A stretch of DNA of 22,879 nucleotides, taken from Gudongella sp964607545 (GTDB taxonomy: Bacteria; Bacillota; Clostridia; Tissierellales; Tissierellaceae). Positions 7,828 to 16,661 of the stretch are shown in pieces (positions within the stretch are counted from its first letter, which is position 1; each line of letters opens with the position of its first letter). The notes beneath the pieces are model-generated. The model saw only the letters and a list, made by a program, of their open reading frames with translations, was not told where the DNA came from and searched no databases. The stretch covers positions 1-22,879 of the forward strand of contig CAZSLV010000026.1 in NCBI GenBank assembly GCA_964607545.1, read 5' to 3'. Both the position numbers and the translations under genes were made by a program.

Positions 7828-10800
7828 ATGGGGAAAAAAATGAAAACCATGGATGGTAATACAGCTGCCGCGTTTGTATCATATGCATTTACTGATGTAG
7901 CTGCAATATATCCAATTACACCATCATCAAACATGGCTGAATCTGTAGACGAATGGTCTGCACACGGTATGAAAAATATTTTCGGTCAGAAAGTATTAGT
8001 TACAGAGCTACAATCTGAAGCAGGTGCTGCGGGTGCGGTTCATGGTTCTTTACAAGCAGGAGCTCTAACTACTACATATACAGCTTCTCAAGGCTTATTA
8101 CTGATGGTACCAAATATGTACAAGATGGCCGGAGAGCTTTTACCAGCAGTTTTTCATGTTTCAGCTAGGGCATTAGCATCACATGCTTTAAGTATATTCG
8201 GAGACCACCAAGATGTTATGGCAACAAGACAAACAGGGTTTGCCTTATTAGCTTCTGGATCTGTTCAGGAAGTAATGGACCTTGGAGGAATTGCTCATCT
8301 TGCTGCTATTAAGACAAGAGTTCCATTTTTACACTTCTTTGATGGCTTTAGAACAAGTCATGAAGTTCAAAAAATTGAAGTAATGGAATTTGAAGAATTA
8401 GAAAAATTATTAGATTATGATGCATTAAATGAATTTAGACAAAGAGGATTAAACCCTGCAAATCCTGTAGTAAGAGGTACTGCACAAAATCCTGATATAT
8501 ATTTCCAAGCTGCAGAAGCATCAAATCCATTCTACCTTGCTGTTCCAGATGTGGTAAACGATTACATGAAGGAAATCAACAAGATTACTGGCAGAGAATA
8601 CAAGCCATTTAATTATTATGGACATCCACAAGCAGAAAACATAATTGTAGCTATGGGTTCAGTAACTGAAACAATTGAAGAAACTATAGATTACATGATG
8701 GAAAAAGGTGAAAAGGTAGGGGTAATTAAAGTACACCTTTACAGACCTTTCTCAGCTAAGTACTTTTTTGATGTTTTACCAAGTACTGTAAAGAAAATTT
8801 CAGTTCTAGATAGGACAAAAGAAAAGGGAGCTCTTGGCGAGCCACTTTATCTTGATGTAAGAAGCTTATTCTATGAAAAAGAAGACCAACCAATAATTGT
8901 TGGAGGAAGATATGGACTAGGTTCTAAAGATACAACTCCTTCACAAATTTTAGCAGTTTACAACAACTTAAAAGCAGATCAACCAAAAGATGGCTTTACT
9001 CTAGGTATTGTTGATGATGTTACTAATCTGTCCTTAGAAATAGGCGAAAAGATTCAAACATCTTCTAAGGGTACAATCCAATGTAAATTCTGGGGATTTG
9101 GTTCTGATGGAACAGTTGGAGCAAATAAGAGTGCTATAAAGATAATTGGTGACGATACAGATATGTATGCCCAAGGTTACTTTGCTTATGACTCTAAAAA
9201 ATCTGGTGGGGTTACAATATCTCATTTAAGATTTGGTCACACTCCTATTAAATCAACTTATTTAATATCAGATGCTGACTTTGTATCATGTTCAAAACAA
9301 TCTTATGTTAATAGCTATGACCTTCTTAGAGGACTTAAAAAGGGTGGGACCTTCCTACTTAACTGTCTATGGGATGAAGCTGAATTAGAAGCTAACCTTC
9401 CTGCTTCCATGAAGAGATATATAGCTGAAAACGATATTAAATTCTATACAATAAATGCTACTAAACTAGCTGTAGATATTGGCTTGGGTGGTAGAATTAA
9501 TATGATTATGCAATCTGCCTTCTTTAAATTATCAGAAGTACTACCTATAGATGAAGCAGTTGAGCATCTTAAGAGATCAGTAGTAGATGACTATGGTAAA
9601 AAAGGCGAGAAGATTGTAAATATGAACTATGAAGCTATTGATAAAGGCCTAAACGCCCTAGTTAAAATAAATGTACCAGAAACTTGGAAAGATGCTAAGG
9701 AAGAAAAAGAAATCGTACTAGAAGTTCCAGAGTTTATTGAGAAGGTTGTTCTTCCAATGAACAGACAAGAAGGAGATGACCTTCCTGTATCTACTTTTGT
9801 AGGAAGAGAAGATGGAACCTTCCCAGCTGGAACATCAACATATGAGAAAAGAGCTATAGCAGTTGATGTACCACATTGGATTAAGGAAAACTGTATTCAG
9901 TGTAACCAATGTTCATATGTATGTCCACATGCTGTAATAAGACCAATTTTAGTAAATGAAGAAGAAAAAGCCAATGCACCAGAAGCATTTGAAACTTTAA
10001 AGCCAATTGGCAAGGGTTTTGATGGTTTAGAATATAGAATACAAGTTTCTACCCTAGACTGTACTGGTTGTGGTAACTGTGCTGATATATGTCCTGCAAA
10101 AGACAAGGCACTTGTTATGACACCATTTGAAAATGAATTTGAAGTACAAGCTCCTAACTGGGACTTTGCTATGACAGTTAAGAACAAGGGAGACTTATTT
10201 GAACCAACTACTCTAAAGAATTCACAATTCCAACAACCACTACTTCAGTTCTCAGGAGCATGTGCAGGTTGTGGAGAGACACCATATGCTAAATTAGTAA
10301 CCCAACTATTTGGTGATAGAATGATGATTGCAAACGCAACAGGATGTTCATCAATTTGGGGAGCAAGTGCACCAGCTACACCATATTGTGCTAATCAAGA
10401 AGGTCAAGGACCAGCTTGGGCTAACTCCTTATTTGAAGATAATGCAGAATTTGGTTATGGTATGGCAGTTGCAACAAGACAAATCAGAGAAAAAATTGAA
10501 CTAGCAATGGAAGAGTTCTTAACTTTAAATATTGATAGTGAAATGAATGGCTACTTCAAAGAGTGGCTAGAAGGAAAAGAAGATGCAAAAGCAAGTAAGG
10601 CTGCTGCAGGTATGATCCTTCCAAGATTAGATACAGTATTTGAGAATGAAAGAGCCATGGAATTAATGAACCTAATTAAGGAACTAAAAGATCACTTAAT
10701 TAAAAAGTCACAATGGATCTTTGGTGGAGATGGTTGGGCTTATGATATTGGCTTTGGTGGTCTAGACCATGTTCTAGCATCTGGAGAAAATATAAATGTA

Positions 10801-11352
10801 TTAGTATTTGATACAGAAGTTTATTCAAACACTGGTGGACAAGCATCAAAAGCTACTCCAAAAGCAGCTGTAGCAAAATTTGCTGCATCAGGTAAAAAGA
10901 TTAGAAAGAAAGACCTAGGTATGATGGCAGCAACTTATGGTTATGTATATGTAGCTCAAGTTTCCATGGGAGCTAATATGAACCAAACTATTAAGGCTAT
11001 AACAGAAGCTGAATCCTATGATGGTCCATCACTAGTAATTGCTTATTCACCTTGTATAAACCACGGTATTAAAACCGGTATGGGAACTACTATTAAGCAA
11101 GAAAAACTAGCAGTAGAAACAGGTTACTGGCACCTATACAGATATGACCCAAGAGTAGAAGAAGAAGGTAAAAATCCATTTATGTTGGATTCTAAAGAAC
11201 CTACTAAACCACTTAGTGAATTCTTAGACTCTGAAGTTAGATATACATCATTAAAACTTGCATTCCCAGAACAAGCAGAACTTCTTTACAAGGCTGCAGA
11301 AGTTGCATCTAAGTCAAGATATGATGTTTATAAGAGAATGGCAAGAGATTAA
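7828..11352 (+). CDS. nifJ: Pyruvate:ferredoxin (flavodoxin) oxidoreductase, single-chain
   Basis: PFOR converts pyruvate and CoA to acetyl-CoA and CO2 and passes two electrons to ferredoxin, the central energy step in fermenting anaerobes. At 1174 residues it has the homodimeric single-chain layout. The N-terminal domain carries YPITPSSNMAE (about residue 30). A pyruvate-binding core and the domain-III linker follow. A two-cluster ferredoxin domain has CIQCNQCSYVCP from residue 689 and CTGCGNCADICP from 745. The proximal cluster Cys lie in GACAGCGETPY, ATGCSS and YSPCINHG. The TPP site is GGDGWAYDIGFGG from about 966 to NTGGQASKATP. AAGGAGG precedes the ATG. Arginine is mostly AGA and proline mostly CCA, unlike the AGG-rich neighbours, consistent with high expression. 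Confidence 0.97.
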   Translation: MGKKMKTMDGNTAAAFVSYAFTDVAAIYPITPSSNMAESVDEWSAHGMKNIFGQKVLVTELQSEAGAAGAVHGSLQAGALTTTYTASQGLLLMVPNMYKMAGELLPAVFHVSARALASHALSIFGDHQDVMATRQTGFALLASGSVQEVMDLGGIAHLAAIKTRVPFLHFFDGFRTSHEVQKIEVMEFEELEKLLDYDALNEFRQRGLNPANPVVRGTAQNPDIYFQAAEASNPFYLAVPDVVNDYMKEINKITGREYKPFNYYGHPQAENIIVAMGSVTETIEETIDYMMEKGEKVGVIKVHLYRPFSAKYFFDVLPSTVKKISVLDRTKEKGALGEPLYLDVRSLFYEKEDQPIIVGGRYGLGSKDTTPSQILAVYNNLKADQPKDGFTLGIVDDVTNLSLEIGEKIQTSSKGTIQCKFWGFGSDGTVGANKSAIKIIGDDTDMYAQGYFAYDSKKSGGVTISHLRFGHTPIKSTYLISDADFVSCSKQSYVNSYDLLRGLKKGGTFLLNCLWDEAELEANLPASMKRYIAENDIKFYTINATKLAVDIGLGGRINMIMQSAFFKLSEVLPIDEAVEHLKRSVVDDYGKKGEKIVNMNYEAIDKGLNALVKINVPETWKDAKEEKEIVLEVPEFIEKVVLPMNRQEGDDLPVSTFVGREDGTFPAGTSTYEKRAIAVDVPHWIKENCIQCNQCSYVCPHAVIRPILVNEEEKANAPEAFETLKPIGKGFDGLEYRIQVSTLDCTGCGNCADICPAKDKALVMTPFENEFEVQAPNWDFAMTVKNKGDLFEPTTLKNSQFQQPLLQFSGACAGCGETPYAKLVTQLFGDRMMIANATGCSSIWGASAPATPYCANQEGQGPAWANSLFEDNAEFGYGMAVATRQIREKIELAMEEFLTLNIDSEMNGYFKEWLEGKEDAKASKAAAGMILPRLDTVFENERAMELMNLIKELKDHLIKKSQWIFGGDGWAYDIGFGGLDHVLASGENINVLVFDTEVYSNTGGQASKATPKAAVAKFAASGKKIRKKDLGMMAATYGYVYVAQVSMGANMNQTIKAITEAESYDGPSLVIAYSPCINHGIKTGMGTTIKQEKLAVETGYWHLYRYDPRVEEEGKNPFMLDSKEPTKPLSEFLDSEVRYTSLKLAFPEQAELLYKAAEVASKSRYDVYKRMARD

Positions 11353-11364
11353 TAAGAATTACTG

Positions 11365-11393
11365 GCTACCATCTATGATGGTAGCTTTTTTTT
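11365..11393 (+). terminator. Rho-independent terminator of PFOR
   Basis: A perfect nine-base-pair stem (11365-11373 with 11377-11385) has a three-base loop and is followed by eight T residues, starting 12 bases after the PFOR stop. Confidence 0.93.
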
Positions 11394-11424
11394 GTAAAGA
11401 AAAGTTGTGCTTTCCTTTACAAAA
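11390..11424. repeat. Inverted repeat downstream of PFOR terminator
   Basis: TTTTGTAAAG and AAAG (11390-11399, 11401-11404) pair with CTTT and CTTTACAAAA (11410-11413, 11415-11424), leaving one A-C mismatch and a five-base loop. It overlaps the T tract of the terminator. No T tract follows it on either strand, so it is not an ordinary second terminator. It may be a stabilising or regulatory element for the murB leader region. Confidence 0.6.
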
Positions 11425-11457
11425 AACCCTTGTAGGGGATTATACCCTTTCGTGTCA

Positions 11458-11487
11458 TAGACACTTTTTTACTGGGTATGATATAAT
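11458..11487 (+). promoter_or_regulatory. Promoter of the murB-yvcK cluster, extended -10
   Basis: TAGACA (11458-11463), 18 bases, and a perfect TATAAT (11482-11487) preceded by TG one base away (11479-11480) make a convincing extended -10 promoter. The palindrome GTGTC-ATA-GACAC (11452-11464) overlaps the -35 element and could be an operator. Confidence 0.65.
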
Positions 11488-11521
11488 AAAGCTAACAATA
11501 TAAGAAAGTGCAAGGTGATAA

Positions 11522-12430
11522 GTGTTGGATTTATGTAAAGAACATTTTAACGACAAGGAATACAAGGATATTAGGTTTAATGAGCCTATGAAAAACCACA
11601 CAACTTTTAAAATAGGTGGACCTGCTGATATAATGATAATTCCATCTTCTGAAGAGGAACTTATTAAGGCAGTAACATTTTCTAGAGAAAACAATATAAA
11701 GCATTTTATTATGGGAAATGGGAGCAACCTCCTAGTTAGAGATGAAGGAATCAGAGGTCTTGTTATTAAGATAAATGGAAATTTTGACAAGGTTATAGTT
11801 GAAGATAATATAATTACTGTACAAGCAGGTGCCCTATTATCTACTACCAGTAAGGAGGCACTTAAACACTCCCTTACGGGCATGGAGTTTGCCAGCGGAA
11901 TTCCTGGGACAGTCGGTGGTGGAGTAGTAATGAATGCAGGTGCCTATGGTGGAGAAATGAAGGATATAGTTAAATCTGTGAGGGTCTTAACCAATGATAA
12001 TAAAATTGTGGAGTTAACAAATAAAGAATTAAACTTTACCTATAGAAATAGCAAGGTGAAGGAATTAGATTGGATTATACTATCCACAGCCTTTGAGCTT
12101 AAAAAGGATGACTATTTAAAAATTGAAGAAAAAATGAAGGACTTAACCTTTCAAAGAACATCTAAGCAACCTCTTGAAATGGCAAGTGGAGGGAGTACCT
12201 TTAAAAGACCAGAAGGTTATTTTGCTGGGAAGTTAATAGATGACTCAGGTTTAAGGGGTCTAAGGCATGGGGATGCCCAAGTTTCTGAAAAACATTGTGG
12301 CTTTGTTGTAAATAGGGGCAATTCAACCTACAAGGAAGTCATGGAATTAATAGGAGTAATCAAAAAAACAGTCAGAGATAATTATAAGGTAGACCTAGAG
12401 ATGGAGATAAAACAAGTAGGTGATTCTTAG
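11522..12430 (+). CDS. murB: UDP-N-acetylenolpyruvoylglucosamine reductase
   Basis: MurB is a cytoplasmic FAD enzyme that reduces the enolpyruvyl group to give UDP-N-acetylmuramate for peptidoglycan. FAD-binding landmarks appear in order: IGGPADIMIIPSSEEEL, MGNGSNLLVRDEGIRGLVI, GIPGTVGGGVVMNAGAYGGE and YRNSKV. The C-terminal substrate domain has SGGSTFKRPEGYFAGKLID and AQVSEKHCGFVVNRGNSTY. The length of 302 residues is normal. Two starts compete: GTG at 11522 (used here) and TTG at 11525. AGGTGA at 11513-11518 is better spaced for the TTG; the proteins differ by one residue. The stop overlaps the next GTG start by one base. Confidence 0.96.
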   Translation: MLDLCKEHFNDKEYKDIRFNEPMKNHTTFKIGGPADIMIIPSSEEELIKAVTFSRENNIKHFIMGNGSNLLVRDEGIRGLVIKINGNFDKVIVEDNIITVQAGALLSTTSKEALKHSLTGMEFASGIPGTVGGGVVMNAGAYGGEMKDIVKSVRVLTNDNKIVELTNKELNFTYRNSKVKELDWIILSTAFELKKDDYLKIEEKMKDLTFQRTSKQPLEMASGGSTFKRPEGYFAGKLIDDSGLRGLRHGDAQVSEKHCGFVVNRGNSTYKEVMELIGVIKKTVRDNYKVDLEMEIKQVGDS

Positions 12431-13203
12431 TGATAATTTTAGAGGGAGACTACCATACACACACTATCTATAGCAGTGGCTTTAGGAAAAAAGGACCCCA
12501 CCATGCTACAGGAACAATTGAAGATAATGTCAAGGTAGCCTTTGAAAAAGGTTTAAAGACCATAGTCATCTCTGACCATGGACCATCCCACTATCTTTAT
12601 GGCTTAAGGCTAGAATATTTACAAGAGATTAAGGATGAGATAAATAGGCTAAGAGAAATTTACCAACCAAAAGGTTTGAGAATTTTGCTAGGGCTTGAAG
12701 CTAACATAATAGGAGGAGATGGAGAATTAGATGTAGATGATATGCTTTTAAAAGACTTAGATATACTCCTTATGGGCTATCACTATGGGGCCACCCCTTT
12801 GGGGCCAAAAGATGCAATAAACCTATATTGGAATACTCAAGTGTCTAAATTACTTAGTAATATGTCTGAAAAAAGCAAAGATCTTATGACAAGTGCTTAT
12901 ATAAAGGCCATGCAAAAATACCCCATAGATATCATAACCCACCCAGGTGTTAAGGCAGAATTGCATATTAAAGACTTGGCTAGGGAAGCAGTAAAATACA
13001 ATACAGGGCTTGAAATAAGTTCTAAACATAGGGAATTATCAGTGGAGTCTTTAAGACAAATAAAGGATATAGATGTGAAACTTTATATAAATAGTGATGC
13101 CCACCTGCCAAGATTTGTTGGTGAGGTAGGTAGGGGGATAGAAAAAGCTATTGAGTCAGGAATTGATTTAAGCAAAATTATAAATATAAAAGTGGAAGGG
13201 TGA
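12430..13203 (+). CDS. PHP-domain phosphoesterase
   Basis: This 257-residue cytoplasmic protein belongs to the PHP metal-dependent phosphoesterase superfamily (YcdX/histidinol-phosphatase-like). Metal-binding motifs are visible: GDYHTHTIYSSG near the N-terminus, VISDHGPSHY, LGLEANIIGGDGELD, ILLMGYHYG, IITHPGV and NSDAHLPRFVG near the end. The exact substrate is unknown. The gene sits between murB and rapZ, a neighbourhood I know from other Clostridia. It starts with GTG at 12430, overlapping the murB TAG, which implies translational coupling. Only four bases separate its stop from rapZ. Confidence 0.88.
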   Translation: MIILEGDYHTHTIYSSGFRKKGPHHATGTIEDNVKVAFEKGLKTIVISDHGPSHYLYGLRLEYLQEIKDEINRLREIYQPKGLRILLGLEANIIGGDGELDVDDMLLKDLDILLMGYHYGATPLGPKDAINLYWNTQVSKLLSNMSEKSKDLMTSAYIKAMQKYPIDIITHPGVKAELHIKDLAREAVKYNTGLEISSKHRELSVESLRQIKDIDVKLYINSDAHLPRFVGEVGRGIEKAIESGIDLSKIINIKVEG

Positions 13204-13207
13204 GAAG

Positions 13208-14059
13208 GTGGAATTTGTAATTATAACAGGAATGTCAGGGGCAGGAAAGTCAAAGGCAATGAATGTGATGGAAGATATGGGTTACTATTGCATGGACAAT
13301 TTACCCCCTGCCTTATTATCTAAATTTGCAGAACTTACTTTTAAATCTACTAAGGAAATAGATAAGGTAGCTGTAGTTGTTGATATTAGGGGTGGAGAAT
13401 TTTTTGAATCCCTATTTCAAGGTTTAAAACAGCTAGTAGATATGGGTTTATCCTATAAGATTTTATTTTTAGATTCATCTGATGACACCCTTATAAGAAG
13501 GTATAAGGAATTAAGAAGGCCACACCCCTTAAGGCCAGAGGGCAACTTATTGGATGGGATTGAGGAGGAAAGAAGGCTTTTAAGTTTAGTTAAATCTAAG
13601 TCAGACTATATTGTTGATACTTCTAAATATAACCTAGGTATGCTTAGGGAAGAAATGACTAAGATTTTTATAGACAAGGAAGAAAGGGGGAAAATATCAA
13701 TTTCAGTTACCTCCTTTGGCTTTAAATATGGAATTTTACTAGATGGGGACCTAGTCTTTGATGTTAGGTTCTTACCCAACCCCTATTATATACCAGAGTT
13801 AAAAGAATACTCAGGCCTTCAAGAAGAGGTTAGAGATTATGTATTTAAATGGGACCAAACTAAAGAATTTATAAGTAAGACAATAGATATGCTTGAGTTT
13901 CTTATACCCTACTATGTAATAGAAGGGAAAACTAGGCTAGTAGTAGGAATAGGATGTACTGGTGGCAGGCATAGGTCAGTTGCTATATCTGAAGAGATAG
14001 CTAGTATTTTAAATAAAAAGGGCCACAGGGTCTTAGTTGAGCACAGGGACCTAGACTAA
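13208..14059 (+). CDS. rapZ: RapZ/YvcJ nucleotide-binding protein
   Basis: The 283-residue protein has a P-loop GMSGAGKS at residues 8-15, CMDNLPPALL, a middle block RRYKELRRPHPL and the C-terminal signature GCTGGRHRSV used for ligand binding. In Gram-negatives RapZ is an RNase E adaptor controlling GlmS levels. In Firmicutes the homologue YvcJ binds nucleotides and its role is less clear. It forms a run with murB, PHP, yvcK and (after an interruption) whiA, the standard Firmicutes arrangement. The start is a GTG at 13208; no ATG fits the conserved N-terminus MEFVIITGMSG. Confidence 0.95.
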   Translation: MEFVIITGMSGAGKSKAMNVMEDMGYYCMDNLPPALLSKFAELTFKSTKEIDKVAVVVDIRGGEFFESLFQGLKQLVDMGLSYKILFLDSSDDTLIRRYKELRRPHPLRPEGNLLDGIEEERRLLSLVKSKSDYIVDTSKYNLGMLREEMTKIFIDKEERGKISISVTSFGFKYGILLDGDLVFDVRFLPNPYYIPELKEYSGLQEEVRDYVFKWDQTKEFISKTIDMLEFLIPYYVIEGKTRLVVGIGCTGGRHRSVAISEEIASILNKKGHRVLVEHRDLD

Positions 14060-14075
14060 AATAAAGGAGTCTCTT

Positions 14076-15059
14076 ATGAGCAAAAATAAAAAAGTAAACA
14101 ATCATAAGGTAGTTGTAATAGGTGGAGGTACAGGCTTATCAGTCCTCTTAAGGGGTTTAAAAGAATATACTTCAAATATTACAGCTATCGTCACAGTAGC
14201 AGATGATGGGGGTGGGAGTGGGGTCTTACGAGAAGACCTAGGCATGCTCCCTCCTGGTGATATTCGGTCATGCCTTATAGCCCTTGCTAATACTGAGCCT
14301 ACCATGGAAAAGTTATTGCAATACAGGTTTAAAGAAGGCAACTTAAAGGGTCAAAGCTTTGGCAACCTTTTCATAGCTGCAATGGATGGAATTTATGGAA
14401 ACTTTGAAATGGCTATCAAGGAAACTAGCAATGTTTTAAGAATCACAGGGAAAGTCCTTCCAGTTACCCTAGACAATGTGAGTTTAATTGCCCACTTAGA
14501 TGATGGAACCATGGTCGAAGGGGAATCAAAGATTCCAAAAGTTGTAAGAGAAAGAGGGGCAAAAATTCATAAGATATCTATGTATCCAGAATTATCTTAT
14601 CCCTTAGAAGAGTCTTTAAAATCAATACAAGAAGCAGACTTAATTGTTCTAGGGCCAGGAAGCTTATATACATCAGTTATACCCAACCTCTTAGTAAAGA
14701 ACATGATAGAACATATAGGAAGGGCAAAAGCTCCAGTTGTATACATATGCAATGTTATGACCCAGCCTGGTGAAACAGATGCCTATACCCTAGTTGACCA
14801 TGTGGATGCTATCTTAAGACACACCCACGAAGGCTTTATAAATTATGTAGTTGCAAATACTGAAAAAGTTCCTAGGGAAGTTTTAAAAAAGTACTCTTAT
14901 GATGGTGCCCTCCCGGTCTGCCCCCTAAAAGGAGAAGACCGAGAACTGAAAAAGAGAAATATTAAATTAATTGAAGGTAAGTTAATTGATATAAAGAAAG
15001 AATATATTAGACATGACAACTTACTCTTAAGCAAGATTTTAATGGATTTAATTAAATAA
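14076..15059 (+). CDS. yvcK: YvcK/CofD-like gluconeogenesis and morphogenesis factor
   Basis: This 327-residue protein is a CofD-superfamily member that binds UDP-sugars. In Bacillus it is needed for growth on gluconeogenic carbon sources and for cell shape. Family motifs: VVIGGGTGLSVLLRGLK at the N-terminus, TVADDGGGSGVLRE, LPPGDIRSCLIALA, GQSFGNLFIAAM, VLGPGSLYTSVIPNLLV and CNVMTQPGETDAYT. AAAGGAG precedes the ATG, which lies 16 bases after the rapZ stop. Its stop is 12 bases from the end of the convergent M42 gene, with no hairpin terminator between, so the opposing transcripts may overlap. Confidence 0.95.
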   Translation: MSKNKKVNNHKVVVIGGGTGLSVLLRGLKEYTSNITAIVTVADDGGGSGVLREDLGMLPPGDIRSCLIALANTEPTMEKLLQYRFKEGNLKGQSFGNLFIAAMDGIYGNFEMAIKETSNVLRITGKVLPVTLDNVSLIAHLDDGTMVEGESKIPKVVRERGAKIHKISMYPELSYPLEESLKSIQEADLIVLGPGSLYTSVIPNLLVKNMIEHIGRAKAPVVYICNVMTQPGETDAYTLVDHVDAILRHTHEGFINYVVANTEKVPREVLKKYSYDGALPVCPLKGEDRELKKRNIKLIEGKLIDIKKEYIRHDNLLLSKILMDLIK

Positions 15060-15071
15060 TTTTCATAAAGA

Positions 15072-16112
15072 CTATTTGGCTAGGATATAATTTACCCCAA
15101 GCTTAATAGTCTCTTTTATTGCCTCTTGGTGGGTTCTTTCGTAGGAGTGGGAAGCATCTACACCAGGCCCAATTAAACCAACCCTAAAGTCATAACCTGC
15201 CCTTAGGGCAGCTGATGCATCTGAACCATAGAAGGGGTATATATCGACTTTATAGTTAATATTATTTTCCTTACATAGCATAATTAATCTTCTTCTGATT
15301 TCCAAATCATAGGGACCTGTAGAGTCTTTAGCACATATGGTAACTGAAAACTCATCTGAAGTTTGACCACTTCCTGGTGCTGCCATATCAACTGCAATAA
15401 ATTCAAAGGTATCCTTAGGTATACCTGAAGATGCCCCATGGCCAACCTCTTCATAGTGGCTAATAAAAAAGTTACTTGTATAAGCAGGCTTTAAATCATT
15501 TTCTACAAGATACTTTGCCATGCCCCATATAGCTATAAGTCCAGCCTTATCATCAAGGTGTCTAGATTTAATAAAGCCAGATGGGGTCAGGCTTGCCCTA
15601 GGGTCAAAGGAAATAAAATCTCCCACACTTATACCTAGTTTTTCTACATCATCTTTGGTCTTAACTTTTTCATCAATCCTAATTTCCATATTGGCTAAGT
15701 TCCTATCAATACTTTCTGTTTCCTTACCATGGACATGGGATGATGCCTTTGTTGTTAGTACGGTTCCTGTGAAAATTTTACCCTCTAAAGTTTCAATTTC
15801 AACTTGCTCACCTTCAATTGTGTTTAAAACATACCCACCTAGCTGAGAAATTTTTAATTTTCCATCAGGGGTAATCTCCTTAACCATAGCACCTAGTGTA
15901 TCAACATGGGCAGATAGGGTTCTTGACTTACTCGTCTCCTTACCAGGTATACTTATGACAAGGGCACCTTTTTCTGTTACTTTACTTTCTAAACCTATTT
16001 CTTTAAAAATTTCCCTAGTATAGTCCATTGCCCTATCAGTATTGCCGCTTGGACTTGGTATCTTTAGTAAGCTTAATAACTTATCTGTGATAGTATTTAT
16101 ATCTATATTCAC
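15072..16112 (-). CDS. M42 family metallopeptidase (glutamyl aminopeptidase-like)
   Basis: M42 enzymes form large tetrahedral particles in the cytoplasm and trim peptides. Metal and catalytic residues are complete: His69 and Asp71 in SAHVDTLG, Asp187 in RHLDDKAG, Glu221-Glu222 in SHYEEVGHG, Asp242 in AVDMAAPG and His322 in DASHSYERTH. The length of 346 residues is usual. It starts with GTG (16110-16112) seven bases after AGGAGG on the minus strand. It is the only clear minus-strand gene here and separates yvcK from whiA. It adds a second peptidase to the aminopeptidase P at 2840. Confidence 0.94.
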   Translation of the reverse strand: MNIDINTITDKLLSLLKIPSPSGNTDRAMDYTREIFKEIGLESKVTEKGALVISIPGKETSKSRTLSAHVDTLGAMVKEITPDGKLKISQLGGYVLNTIEGEQVEIETLEGKIFTGTVLTTKASSHVHGKETESIDRNLANMEIRIDEKVKTKDDVEKLGISVGDFISFDPRASLTPSGFIKSRHLDDKAGLIAIWGMAKYLVENDLKPAYTSNFFISHYEEVGHGASSGIPKDTFEFIAVDMAAPGSGQTSDEFSVTICAKDSTGPYDLEIRRRLIMLCKENNINYKVDIYPFYGSDASAALRAGYDFRVGLIGPGVDASHSYERTHQEAIKETIKLGVNYILAK

Positions 16113-16140
16113 CTTAAAACCTCCTTTGTATTATCTTTAA

Positions 16141-16149
16141 ATTATAGCA
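16141..16149 (-). promoter_or_regulatory. Extended -10 promoter for the M42 peptidase
   Basis: Read on the minus strand, the sequence is TGCTATAAT, an extended -10 element about 30 bases before the GTG start. No good -35 was found. Confidence 0.5.
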
Positions 16150-16181
16150 TGGCCAAGTTTAAATGGCTAGTTTCTGAAATA

Positions 16182-16211
16182 TATACAAAAGAGACTAAAA
16201 TAGTGTATAAT
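16182..16211 (+). promoter_or_regulatory. Candidate promoter for nudix-whiA-ptsH-grdX
   Basis: TATAAT at 16206-16211 with a weak TATACA 18 bases upstream (16182-16187). It lies upstream of the favoured Nudix start at 16248 and inside the longer open frame, which argues for the shorter protein. Confidence 0.4.
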
Positions 16212-16247
16212 AGTAGGGTATACCAAAGAAAATTTGGGAGTGGTTTT

Positions 16248-16658
16248 ATGATAGAAGTAAGCTCCGGTGGTGTAGTTGTATTTGGAAATACAATACTACT
16301 ATTAAAAAAGTATAATGGTGATTGGGTCCTACCAAAAGGCAGGCTAGAAGAAGGAGAATCCACAAAATCAGCTGCCTTGCGCGAAGTATTAGAAGAATCT
16401 GGCGTAAGGGGTAAGATTATTCAATATATTGGAGAAGTAAATTATAAATATAAGAATCTTAGAAAAGATGAGATTGTATATAAAACTGTTCACTGGTACT
16501 TAATGCAAACTAGTTCTATGGACTGCGTTCCTCAAAAAAAGGAAGGCTTTGTAGATGCAAGATTTGTCCATATGGATAAGGCAAAAAAGGTTTTAAAGTA
16601 CAGGGATGAGCAGAAGATTGTAATTAAGGGGTTAGAATTAATAAATCAGGAGGGATGA
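16248..16658 (+). CDS. Nudix hydrolase
   Basis: This 136-residue protein has a full Nudix box, G-x5-E-x7-REVLEESG, within GRLEEGESTKSAALREVLEE, which binds divalent metal for hydrolysis of nucleoside diphosphate derivatives. The N-terminus MIEVSSGGVVVFGNTILLLKKYNGDWVLPKG is typical of MutT-like members. I chose ATG 16248 because GGGAG lies seven bases upstream and the family similarity begins here. The frame is open back to an ATG at 16149, but that part (MAKFKWLVSEIY onwards) has no ribosome site and contains the likely promoter. The substrate is unknown. It starts the run leading to whiA, three bases downstream. Confidence 0.9.
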   Translation: MIEVSSGGVVVFGNTILLLKKYNGDWVLPKGRLEEGESTKSAALREVLEESGVRGKIIQYIGEVNYKYKNLRKDEIVYKTVHWYLMQTSSMDCVPQKKEGFVDARFVHMDKAKKVLKYRDEQKIVIKGLELINQEG

Positions 16659-16661
16659 TCT

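Noticed and set aside
11258..11503. Plus-strand frame overlapping the PFOR end
   Set aside because: It overlaps PFOR in another frame, crosses the PFOR terminator and has no ribosome site or recognisable protein features. Other antisense frames throughout the window are likewise shadows of real genes.
16149..16247. Longer Nudix start at ATG 16149
   Set aside because: There is no ribosome site before it, the added 33 residues have no family match, and a TATAAT promoter element lies inside. ATG 16248 has GGGAG at proper spacing and matches the family N-terminus.
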